From positions 744,001 through 808,000 of the forward strand of contig NC_014010.1 of the NCBI RefSeq assembly GCF_000024465.1: a stretch of 64,000 nt of DNA, in the 5' to 3' direction. Both the position numbers and the translations under genes were made by a program. The DNA is from Candidatus Puniceispirillum marinum IMCC1322. GTDB lineage: Bacteria; Pseudomonadota; Alphaproteobacteria; Puniceispirillales; Puniceispirillaceae. The notes under the pieces were generated by a model. The model was not told where the DNA came from. It ran no database searches and saw nothing but the letters and a program-made list of their open reading frames with translations. Shown here piece after piece: positions 1 to 11,737 of this stretch (position 1 is the stretch's first letter; every line of letters starts with the position of its first letter).

Positions 1-612
1 CACCTTGCGCGTCAGATGCGCAAGCGCCGTGGCGTCAGAGCCTATATAAGAACCATCTTCACCAAGACCTATGGCCAGTGGTGATGCGTTTCGCGCAACC
101 ATGATAACATCGGGGAAATCTTCGACAATGGCAGCAAAGGCATAAGCCCCGTCAATTTCTGCCAGAACCTTTTGCATAGCCTGATCTGGATTAAGACCTG
201 CATCAAAAGCTTCGACAAATAAATGCGCCAGAACCTCACTATCAGTATCACTAGAAAATTTATGACCTTGTTCTATCAGACGGGCGCGGATTGGCCGATA
301 ATTTTCGATAATGCCATTATGGACAATCGCCACCCGATCAGATGCGACATGCGGATGCGCATTCATCTCGGACACACCGCCATGCGTTGCCCAGCGCGTA
401 TGGCCAATCCCCACGGTTCCGGCTAATGGGCTTTGCGTCAGCACCGCATCAAGATTAACCAGCTTTCCAACAGCACGACGAAGGTCAAAGCGCGATCCAT
501 CAAGCGTAACAATGCCCGAACTGTCATAGCCACGATATTCAAGCCTTTTAAGCGCATCAAGCAAAAGAGGACTACATGTTTGCGATCCAATCGCGCCAAC
601 AATTCCACACAT
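1..612 (-). CDS. glmS: Glutamine--fructose-6-phosphate aminotransferase (N-terminal part, runs off left edge)
   Basis: Makes glucosamine-6-phosphate from fructose-6-phosphate and glutamine in the cytoplasm, the entry step to UDP-GlcNAc for peptidoglycan and lipid A. Only the first 204 codons lie in the window; the family is about 600 residues long, so both SIS isomerase domains are outside. The frame opens with MCGIVGAIGSQ, placing the amidotransferase nucleophile Cys right after the initiator Met, followed by RLEYRGYDSSG, HTRWATHGG and HNGIIENY, all class II glutamine amidotransferase signatures. An AGAGG ribosome site precedes the ATG at 612 by seven bases. It diverges from glmU, which acts later in the same pathway. 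Confidence 0.96.
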   Translation of the reverse strand, partial: MCGIVGAIGSQTCSPLLLDALKRLEYRGYDSSGIVTLDGSRFDLRRAVGKLVNLDAVLTQSPLAGTVGIGHTRWATHGGVSEMNAHPHVASDRVAIVHNGIIENYRPIRARLIEQGHKFSSDTDSEVLAHLFVEAFDAGLNPDQAMQKVLAEIDGAYAFAAIVEDFPDVIMVARNASPLAIGLGEDGSYIGSDATALAHLTRKV

Positions 613-780
613 CGTCACACCTCTTCATATTTATGCCAAGGCATGATTATGCCAAAGTTAATCCCTGCATTGTTGATAAAGACATTTTAAGGCAAATGAA
701 AGGCATGCCACCCTCGCAACAGCAGTTTTTCGACCTAGGCTGCCCGTTTATTAAAACATGACACAGTTACTGGCATTTGT

Positions 781-809
781 TTGGAATTTAGCGTGTTTCA
801 TTCTATAAC
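781..809 (+). promoter_or_regulatory. Candidate sigma-70 promoter of glmU
   Basis: TTGGAA (781-786) and TATAAC (804-809) are separated by 17 bases, matching the -35 and -10 consensus at 4/6 and 5/6 positions. A start seven bases after the -10 would fall at about 816, the A of the glmU ATG, which would make the transcript leaderless. No Shine-Dalgarno sequence is visible before that ATG, which agrees. This is a reading of consensus only. Confidence 0.5.
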
Positions 810-815
810 AGTGTC

Positions 816-2165
816 ATGAACGTTGTCGCAATTATTCTGGCTGCCGGCCAAGGCACGCGGATGAAGTCTGCTTTGCCAAAACCACTTCATGAGGTTGGCG
901 GAATGCCGATGCTTGCCTGGTCACTAAATGCGGCGCAGGCGGTTGGGGCATCGCGTATCGTAACTGTTTTACCACCACATTCCGAAACCACGCAAAGTTG
1001 GCTTGGCGACATAGAATTCGCCATACAGGAAAACGCACGTGGGACTGGCCATGCTGTATTGGCCGCCAAAGACAAATTGGCTGGTTTTTTAGGTGTCGCG
1101 CTGGTCATGTTTGGCGATACGCCATTAATCACAGCCGCCACCTTAAGCCAGCTCACCCAATGTATCAAAGATGGTGCCGACCTAGCCGTGCTTGGCTTTC
1201 ATGCGGCTGACCCGACAGGTTATGGACGATTTATATGCGCCGAAAATGGACAGCTAAACGCCATTATAGAGCATAAAGATGCCAATGATGCCGAACGGCA
1301 GATAGATTTCGTCAATGGGGGCGTTATGGCGGTTGCATGCCCGCTACTATTCGATCTTCTTGACGCGGTGTCAGACGACAATGCCAGTGGTGAAATCTAT
1401 CTGACCGATATTGTTCACATTGCGAATGCGCGCGACCATAAGGTGGTCACCTGCAAAACTGATGAAGCCGAAATCACTGGCGTTAACAACCGCGCTGACC
1501 TTGCCAAGGTTGAAGGCATTATCCAATCACGTCTGCGCAGTGCCGCTTTGGATCAGGGTGTAACCATGCGCGCGCCAGAGACTGTGTTTTTGTCCGCAGA
1601 TGCGATCATCGAACGCGATGTTATTATTGAGCCTCATGTTGTGATCGGCACCGGCACACATATTGGTGAAGGCAGTATAATCAAATCATTTTCCCATCTT
1701 GAAGGGGCTAGCTTGGGACCATGCTGTATCATTGGCCCCTACGCAAGACTGCGTCCGGGAACAATTGCTGGAGATGGCGTTAAAATCGGAAATTTTGTTG
1801 AAACCAAAAACACCAACCTTGCGGCGGGTGCCAAGGCCAACCATTTGACATATCTTGGTGATGCGATGATAGGTGAACAGGCAAATATTGGCGCAGGCAC
1901 AATTACCTGCAATTATGACGGTACCAACAAATTCAAAACTCTCATTGGAGATGGTGCCTTCATAGGCTCAAATTCGGCTCTTGTCGCGCCAGTGCGTATC
2001 GGGGCCAACGCAATAGTGGGTGCCGGTAGCACTATCACATCAGACGTTTCCGATGACGCCATCGCCATTGCCCGCGGCAAACAAAAAAATATCGATAATG
2101 CAGCCACGTCATTTCGTGCACGAGCCCAAGATAAGAAACAAAAGAATAACAACCAAAAAAAATAG
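816..2165 (+). CDS. glmU: Bifunctional UDP-N-acetylglucosamine pyrophosphorylase / glucosamine-1-phosphate N-acetyltransferase
   Basis: Acetylates glucosamine-1-phosphate and couples it to UTP to give UDP-GlcNAc. The N-terminal half (about residues 1-230) is the nucleotidyltransferase, with the LAAGQGTRMKSALPKPLH signature near residue 8. The C-terminal half is a left-handed beta-helix of hexapeptide repeats (about 250-430) containing the acetyltransferase motifs KTKN-like VETKNTN and HLTYLGDA, then GAGTITCNYDG. The 449-residue length is normal. The ATG at 816 lacks a ribosome site but sits where a sigma-70 promoter would start transcription. hldE follows after 47 bp on the same strand and is probably co-transcribed. 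Confidence 0.97.
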   Translation: MNVVAIILAAGQGTRMKSALPKPLHEVGGMPMLAWSLNAAQAVGASRIVTVLPPHSETTQSWLGDIEFAIQENARGTGHAVLAAKDKLAGFLGVALVMFGDTPLITAATLSQLTQCIKDGADLAVLGFHAADPTGYGRFICAENGQLNAIIEHKDANDAERQIDFVNGGVMAVACPLLFDLLDAVSDDNASGEIYLTDIVHIANARDHKVVTCKTDEAEITGVNNRADLAKVEGIIQSRLRSAALDQGVTMRAPETVFLSADAIIERDVIIEPHVVIGTGTHIGEGSIIKSFSHLEGASLGPCCIIGPYARLRPGTIAGDGVKIGNFVETKNTNLAAGAKANHLTYLGDAMIGEQANIGAGTITCNYDGTNKFKTLIGDGAFIGSNSALVAPVRIGANAIVGAGSTITSDVSDDAIAIARGKQKNIDNAATSFRARAQDKKQKNNNQKK

Positions 2166-2212
2166 GCTAAATCGCGCCAGAAAACAAAGACCACAGGACA
2201 GGAAATGAATGG

Positions 2213-3661
2213 ATGACAGCTGATCTAGCAACCATTTCAGAAGCATTTTGCACCATCCAGAACAGCCATATTCTGGTTGTGGGTGATGTTATGCTAGATC
2301 GGTTTATAGATGGCCATGTCAGCCGCATTTCGCCTGAAGCCCCTGTTCCTATTCTTGAAAAATCAGCTGTCAAACAGATGCCAGGTGGCAGTGCCAATGT
2401 TGCCTGTAATTTAGCCTTTCTTGGTGCGAAAACCACACTGATCGGTGCTATTGGCGATGATGACGCTGGACAAATTCTAGCTGCTGAACTTGGCAAGAAT
2501 CCAGCGATTACATTTGCACCTCATATTGTTGCTGGCCGCCCAACGACATTGAAAACGCGCTATCGGGCAGCTGGCCAGCAGATTTTACGGGTTGATGATG
2601 AGGATACATCTCCGCTAATGCCTGATGTGACAGATGCTATTCTTTCACAGATTGAAACCTGCCTGAAATCGACGCCAGCCGTCGATGCTGTGATTATATC
2701 GGATTATGCAAAGGGCTGCCTGACACCAGCCGTCATTCAGAAGATTGTCACTTTGTGCAAACAGGCAGATATAAAAACCATAGCTGATCCAAAACTGGCT
2801 GATTTTTCAGCTTATAGAGGCGTTGATATTCTGACGCCTAATCTGTCCGAATTACGCGCTGCCAGTTATGAAGCACTTGACGCGATAGATGATATAACAA
2901 ATGTAGCGCATGACCTTATCGTCAAACATGAGCTAGGCGGCATTCTGGCAACTTTAAGCGCCCGTGGCATGGTTTTGACCGTGGCTGGTGGCACAACCAT
3001 CCTTGGCGCGGCAACAGCCAGAGACGTATTCGATGTTTCGGGTGCGGGCGATACTGTGGTTGCCACAGTGGCGGCCTGTGTTGCGCAAAATATCGCGCAT
3101 CCGCTTGCTGTCGATATAGCCAATCTTGCCGCTGGCGTCGCGGTAGCCAAGTCAGGCACCGCTATCGTCAGCCCAGGTGAAATTCTAGCCCAACTGCCAA
3201 CTACAAAGATAGCTACTGACTGGCCTTATTGGGCGGATCAGTGTCAACAATGGCGTAAAAGCGGTGCCAAAGTCGGTTTTACCAATGGATGCTTTGATTT
3301 ATTGCACCCAGGACATATTTACCTGTTGCAACAGGCTGCCGCGCATTGTGATCGCCTGATTGTAGGCTTAAACAGCGATCTTTCGGTAAAACGCCTAAAG
3401 GGCAATAACCGCCCCTTACAAAGCAGTGACAGCCGCGCCAATGTACTAGCATCGCTTCCATTTATTGATGGGGTCGCCGTATTTGAAGAAGATACGCCCT
3501 ATAATCTTGTCAGCACATTGCAACCTGATGTGATTATAAAAGGCGGTGATTACAAAGCGTCAGACGTTGTTGGGGCAGATATAGTAAATGCCCGCGGGGG
3601 TGAGGTTATTATCACCCCCACCCTTGGCACCCATTCAAGTAGCGCTATTATCGAACGCTAA
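2213..3661 (+). CDS. hldE: Bifunctional D-beta-heptose-7-phosphate kinase / heptose-1-phosphate adenylyltransferase
   Basis: Supplies ADP-heptose for the lipopolysaccharide inner core. The N-terminal PfkB/ribokinase domain (about 1-320) shows GDVMLDRF, the PGGSANVACNLA substrate motif and the DVSGAGDTVVA anion-hole and catalytic Asp motif. The C-terminal cytidylyltransferase-like domain (about 345-482) carries GFTNGCFDLLHPGH, whose HxGH binds the nucleotide. At 482 residues it is the fused form, as in Escherichia coli RfaE. A GGAAAT ribosome site lies just upstream of the ATG at 2213; an overlapping ATG at 2205 is out of frame. It follows glmU and converges on the bacA-like gene with a 14-bp gap. 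Confidence 0.96.
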   Translation: MTADLATISEAFCTIQNSHILVVGDVMLDRFIDGHVSRISPEAPVPILEKSAVKQMPGGSANVACNLAFLGAKTTLIGAIGDDDAGQILAAELGKNPAITFAPHIVAGRPTTLKTRYRAAGQQILRVDDEDTSPLMPDVTDAILSQIETCLKSTPAVDAVIISDYAKGCLTPAVIQKIVTLCKQADIKTIADPKLADFSAYRGVDILTPNLSELRAASYEALDAIDDITNVAHDLIVKHELGGILATLSARGMVLTVAGGTTILGAATARDVFDVSGAGDTVVATVAACVAQNIAHPLAVDIANLAAGVAVAKSGTAIVSPGEILAQLPTTKIATDWPYWADQCQQWRKSGAKVGFTNGCFDLLHPGHIYLLQQAAAHCDRLIVGLNSDLSVKRLKGNNRPLQSSDSRANVLASLPFIDGVAVFEEDTPYNLVSTLQPDVIIKGGDYKASDVVGADIVNARGGEVIITPTLGTHSSSAIIER

Positions 3662-3675
3662 AGATACCACTTCGT

Positions 3676-4932
3676 TTACTCCTGAATTTTTCCTTGTGCA
3701 TCAAGATAGTCTTGATCGATTTTTGGCAATGGCATATCAGCCATAGCAGCTTCAAAAGACGCAAGACGCTTATGAATTGATAATAGTTCAACGATGGTAG
3801 GCCATGAATTGACCAGGAATTGGAATGATGATGCGACCTGGCCAAAGGCTGTTAAAATCTGTTGTAAAATACCATAAGTGATTTTAGCAGCCACAATTGT
3901 TGGCACCAGAATGAAATAGGCGAACAGATTATCTGCCTGTAGATATAAAGACCGTGTGACGTTGAAATACAGATAGTGAAAATAAAGCTTGAAGTAGTTG
4001 CGCCGCACATTCAGGAATAATTCTTCAAGTGTGATAGGCTCTGCCCGGTTTGCATCATCTTCACCAAGCACAAGTTCTTTTCTGAACGCCGCTTCGACCC
4101 GCTGGTTTTTAAAATAAAGACCAGGCAGTTTAATGCCGACCACGGCTAATAGAAATGTTCCGAAAAGCGACCAGAAAATCACCGCGGTCATTAATGGTGC
4201 TGGGATCTCACCAACAATGGGAAGTTCGGTGACATGCACGGACAACTCGAACAAAATAGGCAAGAAGGCAAATAGCGTCATAATCGAATCTACGATTGAG
4301 ACACCAAGGCCCTCGACAATACTGGCAAACCGTTGCGTATCTTCCTGAATACGTTGTGATGCGCCTTCGACATGCCGAACACGTTCCCATTGTGCGGTAT
4401 AATATTCGTTCATCGCTGTCCGCCAACGAAACACATAGTGACTCACAAAAAAGCGGGTGAATGTGAAAATGGCTACGGCAATAAAGGCTATTTCGGCAAA
4501 TGTGCCCATAAGCCCATAAAAATCACCCATGGTAACATTGCCCTCACCCATCAATGCATTCTGAAGCGTGTCACCAAATGGACGCCGCCAGTGATTGATC
4601 GCAACAGACACCTGAACACCGTAATAGGTGCTAAACAAAATAAGGGCGGATCCCAAAATTGACCATCTATGCCACTTGTTGGGCGATAGTGTCTGCCAGA
4701 ACAACCAGAATGGTATCGTTGCCATAATAAAATACAGATAGAACCATAAAAAATTAGGGGTAACGAAAAAGCCCATGCCTATGACGGGGGGTGCGCCTTC
4801 TTCAGCAAATTCAAACCCGAGAAACTCACCAACGTCAGTCCCTAATGTAAACCAAAACAAAACAACAATAGACGCCCAAATTAGCAAACTCGTAAAAAAT
4901 AATTTTGGCCTTGGGAAAAACGACTCAAACAT
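3676..4932 (-). CDS. bacA: SbmA/BacA-like inner-membrane transporter
   Basis: A 418-residue polytopic membrane protein of the SbmA/BacA family. Known members import proline-rich peptides, bleomycin and other peptides by proton drive; in rhizobia BacA is needed for symbiosis and very-long-chain fatty acid modification of lipid A. The start [19 protein letters not shown], the [13 protein letters not shown] segment and the central [20 protein letters not shown] block resemble the transmembrane part of ABC exporters without an ATPase, as is typical for the family. The ribosome site GGAAAGGA precedes the ATG. It lies 100 bp downstream of rodA on the same strand, so it may be read through from the elongasome operon. 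The substrate cannot be told from sequence. Confidence 0.88.
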   Translation of the reverse strand: MFESFFPRPKLFFTSLLIWASIVVLFWFTLGTDVGEFLGFEFAEEGAPPVIGMGFFVTPNFLWFYLYFIMATIPFWLFWQTLSPNKWHRWSILGSALILFSTYYGVQVSVAINHWRRPFGDTLQNALMGEGNVTMGDFYGLMGTFAEIAFIAVAIFTFTRFFVSHYVFRWRTAMNEYYTAQWERVRHVEGASQRIQEDTQRFASIVEGLGVSIVDSIMTLFAFLPILFELSVHVTELPIVGEIPAPLMTAVIFWSLFGTFLLAVVGIKLPGLYFKNQRVEAAFRKELVLGEDDANRAEPITLEELFLNVRRNYFKLYFHYLYFNVTRSLYLQADNLFAYFILVPTIVAAKITYGILQQILTAFGQVASSFQFLVNSWPTIVELLSIHKRLASFEAAMADMPLPKIDQDYLDAQGKIQE

Positions 4933-5032
4933 CTTATTCCTTTCCGTGCATCACCCAGTCACAAATGCTATTTGGATGTTGTCATAATTCTATACGTTAA
5001 ACTAGATTAAGCTAAATTAGTTATGCGTTTTG

Positions 5033-6121
5033 TTATTCGATCCGATCATGCACGTTGGCACTTGCCACAATGCCAATGCCCGCAAACACCGTGAGCATAG
5101 CGGTGCCACCATATGAAATCAGCGGCAGCGGCGCCCCGACTACTGGCAATAAGCCGGTAACCATAGCTACATTGACGAACATATAAAGAAACAGCATCAC
5201 CGCAATACCGACACAGGTCAGCTGGGCAAATCGCGAGGCCACGCGATAGCTGATATGCAAAATAGCCGCAATAATCAGCATATAGATCAGCATGATAAAC
5301 AAATTACCCACCAGACCAAATTCCTCACCAATCATGGTAAATACAAAATCGGTCTGTTTTTCCGGCAGATAATTCAGATGCGTCTGGCTGCCTAGCAAAA
5401 ACCCCTTACCAAACATGCCACCTGATCCCAATGCAATTTTGGATTGCGTGATCTGATAACCCGTCCCAAGCATATCGGCTTCGGGATTCAAAAACGTCAT
5501 CACCCGCGCTTTTTGATAGGCATGTAAATTCATCCATAAAACAGGAATGGCCGCACAGCCTGAAATGAAAGCAATCGTGACATAGCGCCACGGTATGCCC
5601 GCGACAAAAATAACAGCAACAGCGCCCAGAAAAAGCATAAGCGCAGTGCCAAGATCTGGCTGTTTCAGCACCAGCAAAAAGGGCACACCAACAAGCACCA
5701 AGGTAGGCAAATAGGTCAGGATCGATTGAAATTTATCAGCTGGCTGTTCATCAAAGTAACGTGCCAGCACCAATATAACTGCAATCTTTGCAGGCTCTGA
5801 TGGCTGAAAGGTAAAGCCTCCAACGGTGATCCAGCGTGAAACACCACTGCCTGTTCCAATGAATAAAAGTAGAATCAAAACAATGATTGTCGCCAGAAAC
5901 AGCGGATACACAATCGCACGTATATATTTGAAATCGATAAAGGCAAAAACGATGACAATGGCCAGACCAGCACCCGCACGCATGGCGTGACGCCCTGCCC
6001 ATGGTACCCACGATCCTTCAGATGCCGAATATAGCGCTAATGATCCTACCACGACCAGAATGCCGGCAAGAAAAATGATGTGCCACGGAATGCGCACTAA
6101 AACTTTGCCAACGGCCATCAT
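5033..6121 (-). CDS. rodA: Rod-shape peptidoglycan polymerase RodA
   Basis: SEDS-family glycosyltransferase that polymerises glycan strands during lateral wall growth, paired with PBP2. The 362-residue protein has about ten hydrophobic segments and the SEDS signatures GGFTFQPSEPAKIAVILVLA, KQPDLGTAL and the late LPLISYGGTAML block. The start overlaps the last codon of mrdA by four bases (ATGA), showing translational coupling to its partner transpeptidase. It is the last elongasome gene in the mreBCD-mrdA-rodA order. Confidence 0.96.
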   Translation of the reverse strand: MMAVGKVLVRIPWHIIFLAGILVVVGSLALYSASEGSWVPWAGRHAMRAGAGLAIVIVFAFIDFKYIRAIVYPLFLATIIVLILLLFIGTGSGVSRWITVGGFTFQPSEPAKIAVILVLARYFDEQPADKFQSILTYLPTLVLVGVPFLLVLKQPDLGTALMLFLGAVAVIFVAGIPWRYVTIAFISGCAAIPVLWMNLHAYQKARVMTFLNPEADMLGTGYQITQSKIALGSGGMFGKGFLLGSQTHLNYLPEKQTDFVFTMIGEEFGLVGNLFIMLIYMLIIAAILHISYRVASRFAQLTCVGIAVMLFLYMFVNVAMVTGLLPVVGAPLPLISYGGTAMLTVFAGIGIVASANVHDRIE

Positions 6122-8070
6122 ACGCCAAGCTCGGTAATGGTTTTCGCCATTATATCGCGGGCTATTGGCGCCGCCATTGATGAACCACTGCCACCATGTT
6201 CAACAACTACCGAAATCGCATATTTAGGCGCATTTATGGGTGCATATGCCACAAATAAGGCATGGTCACGTTCTTTCCAGGGTCGGTCGATATTCTTGGT
6301 GATGCCATCTTCACGCTGCTGTTTGGTAATCCGCTTAACTTGCACCGTGCCCGTTTTACCTGACATACCACCATATTTTTGGGATAGGGCGTAATTGCGC
6401 GCTGTGCCCATCGGCCCACCAGTTACCGCAAACATACCTTTGCGAATGATCGCCAAAGCTGACTCGGGTATATCAAGCGGCTCAAAAACGGGTGGATTAT
6501 TCGGGTCATGCATCACCAGTGATGGGTTAACTGCAAACTTACCATTGGCAATACGGGCAGTCATGACAGCAAGCTGCAATGGCGTTGCCAGCACATAGCC
6601 CTGTCCAATCGCTGCCACGACTGTTTCGCCAGGCGTCCATACTTTGCCATGCGTTGCCAATTTCCATTCATGGCTAGGAATAATACCAGATTTTTCGCCA
6701 GGGATATCAACACCAGTAACATTACCAAGCCCAAGACGAAGCGCCATATTCCGAATACGTTTAATGCCTGTCTTAAGCGCCACTTCATAAAAATAAACAT
6801 CGCAGGATTGTTCCAGCGCCGACGTGAGGTTCATGCGGCCATGCCCACCTTTACGCCAGCAATGGAAGGTTGCATTGCCAAGTTCCATATCCCCTTTACA
6901 AAAGAAAGATGATTTTTCCGAGATTATGCCCGCTTCCAAGGCGGCAAGACCAACCACCATCTTGAAGGTTGAACCGGGGGCATACATTCCAGATGTCGAG
7001 CGATTCAACAGGGGGCGGCGCGGGTGATTATTCAATCGCCGCCAATCACGGGTCAGCAGCTTTTCGGTAAACATATTCGGGTCATACATCGGGGTTGAGA
7101 CAAGCGACACAATGTTCCCATTATGAATGTCCATAACCACCACCGCACCTGACTCAGGCGGCGTCAAACGCCCCTTTGGGTCGCGCAAGATCAAATCATC
7201 ACCACTGGTAATATGCGCAACCAGCTCTGGATTAGACGCTAAACCCGCTTGCACGTCCTTTTCGGCAAAGGATACGACATCTGAGCGCCCCTTGCGCAAT
7301 ACCTTACTGGCATGAAGCTGAACGCCAATATCAATAGATAGCTGAAGGTCGGCACCAGCACGGGGGTCGGTATCGCGTAACACACGAATTGGACGACCTC
7401 TTGCATTGACCTCGATTCTTTCATAGCCCGGCATGCCACGCAGATTTGGCTCTTGCGCATATTCAACACCAATTTTTCCCGTTGATAAATCAGGCATCTG
7501 GCGCAAGCTACTATCCTGTTCGATTTCATCACTGCTAATCGGGGATACATAACCAGTGACATGACAGGTTAATGCGCCCTGCGGATAAATGCGGCGCAAT
7601 GACTTTTCAAAGGAAACGCCGGGGAGATAGGCACTGCGAATGGCTAGCCGTGCCAATTCGCGTTGTGTCAGGTTACGCCTGACGATAAGCTCACGGAAAG
7701 ATGGCCCTTTCTTTGCTTTTGTTAAAATGTCAGTCTGTATAGCTTCAGGCAGGTCAATAACCTTGGAAAGAGACTGTAATGTACCTGCCATATCTTTGAC
7801 ATGCATCGGCGTCATCCGCAATTGGAACGATTCAGCATTACCAGCAATCAGACGCATTTTATTATCATAAATACGACCTCGCGGAGGTGCCACAACACGA
7901 AGGTCAAACTGGTTTTTATCAGAAAGGCGTTGATAGCGCCGATTTTGTGTAACTTGAAGTTGATAGAGTCGGCCACCAAGAAACCCTGTCAGCAATAGCT
8001 GTCCAATACCCAATATGGCACCGCGCCTCGATACATTACGGCGGAAATCTCTTTCCTTAGCCCTATTCAT
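6118..8070 (-). CDS. mrdA: Penicillin-binding protein 2 (elongasome transpeptidase)
   Basis: Cross-links peptidoglycan during cell elongation. The 650-residue protein has an N-terminal membrane anchor (GAILGIGQLLLTGFLGG, about 18-34), a PBP dimerisation region with APPRGRIYD, and a transpeptidase domain. The active-site serine is Ser367 in STFK (Lys370), the second motif is SCD near 427, and the third is KTG at 572-574. All three penicillin-interacting motifs are therefore intact. It overlaps mreD upstream and rodA downstream by four bases each, a compact translationally coupled order. Confidence 0.97.
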   Translation of the reverse strand: MNRAKERDFRRNVSRRGAILGIGQLLLTGFLGGRLYQLQVTQNRRYQRLSDKNQFDLRVVAPPRGRIYDNKMRLIAGNAESFQLRMTPMHVKDMAGTLQSLSKVIDLPEAIQTDILTKAKKGPSFRELIVRRNLTQRELARLAIRSAYLPGVSFEKSLRRIYPQGALTCHVTGYVSPISSDEIEQDSSLRQMPDLSTGKIGVEYAQEPNLRGMPGYERIEVNARGRPIRVLRDTDPRAGADLQLSIDIGVQLHASKVLRKGRSDVVSFAEKDVQAGLASNPELVAHITSGDDLILRDPKGRLTPPESGAVVVMDIHNGNIVSLVSTPMYDPNMFTEKLLTRDWRRLNNHPRRPLLNRSTSGMYAPGSTFKMVVGLAALEAGIISEKSSFFCKGDMELGNATFHCWRKGGHGRMNLTSALEQSCDVYFYEVALKTGIKRIRNMALRLGLGNVTGVDIPGEKSGIIPSHEWKLATHGKVWTPGETVVAAIGQGYVLATPLQLAVMTARIANGKFAVNPSLVMHDPNNPPVFEPLDIPESALAIIRKGMFAVTGGPMGTARNYALSQKYGGMSGKTGTVQVKRITKQQREDGITKNIDRPWKERDHALFVAYAPINAPKYAISVVVEHGGSGSSMAAPIARDIMAKTITELGV

Positions 8071-8606
8071 GCGAACACCTTTATTCGCTCAAGCAAGTTT
8101 GAAATGGCGAAAAGAAAAACATACGCAATCGGAAACAGAATTAATGTCACGCCAATCTGGAACATCATTGGTGACAACGAAGGAATAGAAAAATTGATTA
8201 CCGAAAAGAATATTAACTGGAACAGCATCACCGTCATTACGGCGACCACAAAATTAACCCATACTTTTAAAAACTCATCATCCTGAGGGTCAGTCACACG
8301 CAAATTCATGAATAATGCCAATAGCATATAGGATGTTGCACGACCACCTATGAGATCAGAAAACAGAATATCAGAAAGCAAACCCATGATAAAAATGGTT
8401 ATGAACGGCATCAATTTACTGTGATACAGGGTCATCCAATAGACAAAAATCAGCGATAATAACGGCACCGCGCCATAGAATACTGGCCAACTTGCCAATG
8501 TGCCTTCAAACAGCACCAATATCACACCAACAAAACCAATCAGAAACTGTCCAGACACTTCTGAATGTTCCATTGCCTTTTCGAAATACTGTCCGGTTTT
8601 CTTCAT
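8067..8606 (-). CDS. mreD: Rod shape-determining protein MreD
   Basis: A small integral membrane component of the elongasome, linking MreC and the MreB filament to the wall synthases. The 179 residues form about five hydrophobic segments, with the typical MreD stretch around ILFSDLIGGRATSYMLLALF. Assignment rests on size, topology and position between mreC and mrdA. The start codon shares a base with the mreC stop (TAATG) and the end overlaps mrdA by four bases. Confidence 0.9.
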   Translation of the reverse strand: MKKTGQYFEKAMEHSEVSGQFLIGFVGVILVLFEGTLASWPVFYGAVPLLSLIFVYWMTLYHSKLMPFITIFIMGLLSDILFSDLIGGRATSYMLLALFMNLRVTDPQDDEFLKVWVNFVVAVMTVMLFQLIFFSVINFSIPSLSPMMFQIGVTLILFPIAYVFLFAISNLLERIKVFA

Positions 8607-9520
8607 TATTGCCGGGCCCCTGAAGCATTTAGACCTTCAAGTAAGCGTGTACTTTCATCGATTGGCAAAGGTGTATAGAACTCTTCCAACTGCAGATTGT
8701 CCGTATCCACCCCTTCGAGCCCACCCAACAGAATTGTCACAAAACTCAAATGCCGGAAATCAACAGCTGGCTTTATGCGCACAAAACCCTTCTCGGCAAG
8801 ATCGACCCGGCCAACAGGCAAACCTGCCGGTAAAACACCGCCATGACCGGACGTAAGCACCAATTCACCAACCGCTGGTGTTGCTTCTTCAGGCAAAAAG
8901 GCCAATTCGAGATAGGTGCCATTCTTACCCATGGTCAAACCTGGCCAAGATGACGATGCCAGAATAACCGGAATCCGCGCGTTAATATCACTGATCAACA
9001 AAACACGCGAGTGGGATGCCCCCACATCCACAACCATACCCACCAACCCATCAGCTGTGACCACGGGGTTGCCTGGCTGGACGCCTTTATCAACACCATT
9101 CGAAATAAGCACTGTATGGGCAAAACTGCCCCCAGGTGCTGTTACGGCGCGTGCCGTCAGCGGAACGCGTCCCTGAGGCGCAAGAGCGCCAGTAACACTC
9201 CGTAATTGACGATTTTCACTTTCAAGAATTTCAGCACGTCTTTGCCAGCGTTTCAGCAAATCATTTTCAGCTACAAGCCGAACATTTTCAGCCCGCAAAG
9301 AAGCCACCGTCCGAATACCTTCGACCATCGTTTCAACACCGCGAACGGGAATAGAAATGAAATCAATGGCTGGTGCCAGAAAATCATTCGCACCCATCTG
9401 GGCATTGCGCCAAGCGAGAATGTCGGCCTTGCCAACAAACATCAGCGAAAAGCTAATCACCATTAGCAGACCATGCGCTACACGCCTTTGTCTGACTCTA
9501 TGTTTATCAGACGCTCGCAT
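8606..9520 (-). CDS. mreC: Rod shape-determining protein MreC
   Basis: A periplasmic scaffold of the elongasome that contacts PBP2 and MreB. The 304-residue protein has one N-terminal membrane segment (LLMVISFSLMFVGKADIL, about 18-35), a coiled coil rich in Arg, Glu and Leu (about 68-105, including ENVRLVAENDLLKRWQRR), and a beta-rich domain with GVDKGVQPGNPVVTADGLVG and LPAGLPVGRV, characteristic of MreC. It lies 13 bp after mreB. Confidence 0.95.
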   Translation of the reverse strand: MRASDKHRVRQRRVAHGLLMVISFSLMFVGKADILAWRNAQMGANDFLAPAIDFISIPVRGVETMVEGIRTVASLRAENVRLVAENDLLKRWQRRAEILESENRQLRSVTGALAPQGRVPLTARAVTAPGGSFAHTVLISNGVDKGVQPGNPVVTADGLVGMVVDVGASHSRVLLISDINARIPVILASSSWPGLTMGKNGTYLELAFLPEEATPAVGELVLTSGHGGVLPAGLPVGRVDLAEKGFVRIKPAVDFRHLSFVTILLGGLEGVDTDNLQLEEFYTPLPIDESTRLLEGLNASGARQ

Positions 9521-9533
9521 AGCCCTGCCTACC

Positions 9534-10586
<1,053 letters not shown>

Positions 10587-10591
10587 TTACA

Positions 10592-10649
10592 GTTACTCAC
10601 AATGAGTAACTTTACGCCAATGTGACAAAGAACAAACGTCCTTTGTCAC
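10592..10649. repeat. Two perfect inverted repeats between ilvC and mreB
   Basis: GTTACTCA and TGAGTAAC (10592-10610) form an 8-bp stem with a 3-base loop. GTGACAAAG and CTTTGTCAC (10622-10649) form a 9-bp stem with a 10-base loop. Neither is followed by a run of T on either strand, so they do not look like ordinary rho-independent terminators. They could be operator dyads for mreB or RNA processing hairpins. Both are read directly from the sequence; function is unknown. Confidence 0.7.
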
Positions 10650-10687
10650 CATTTGTTTATAGATGTAGATGATAAATGCGGCGAAAT

Positions 10688-11725
<1,038 letters not shown>

Positions 11726-11737
11726 TCAAAAACGTAA

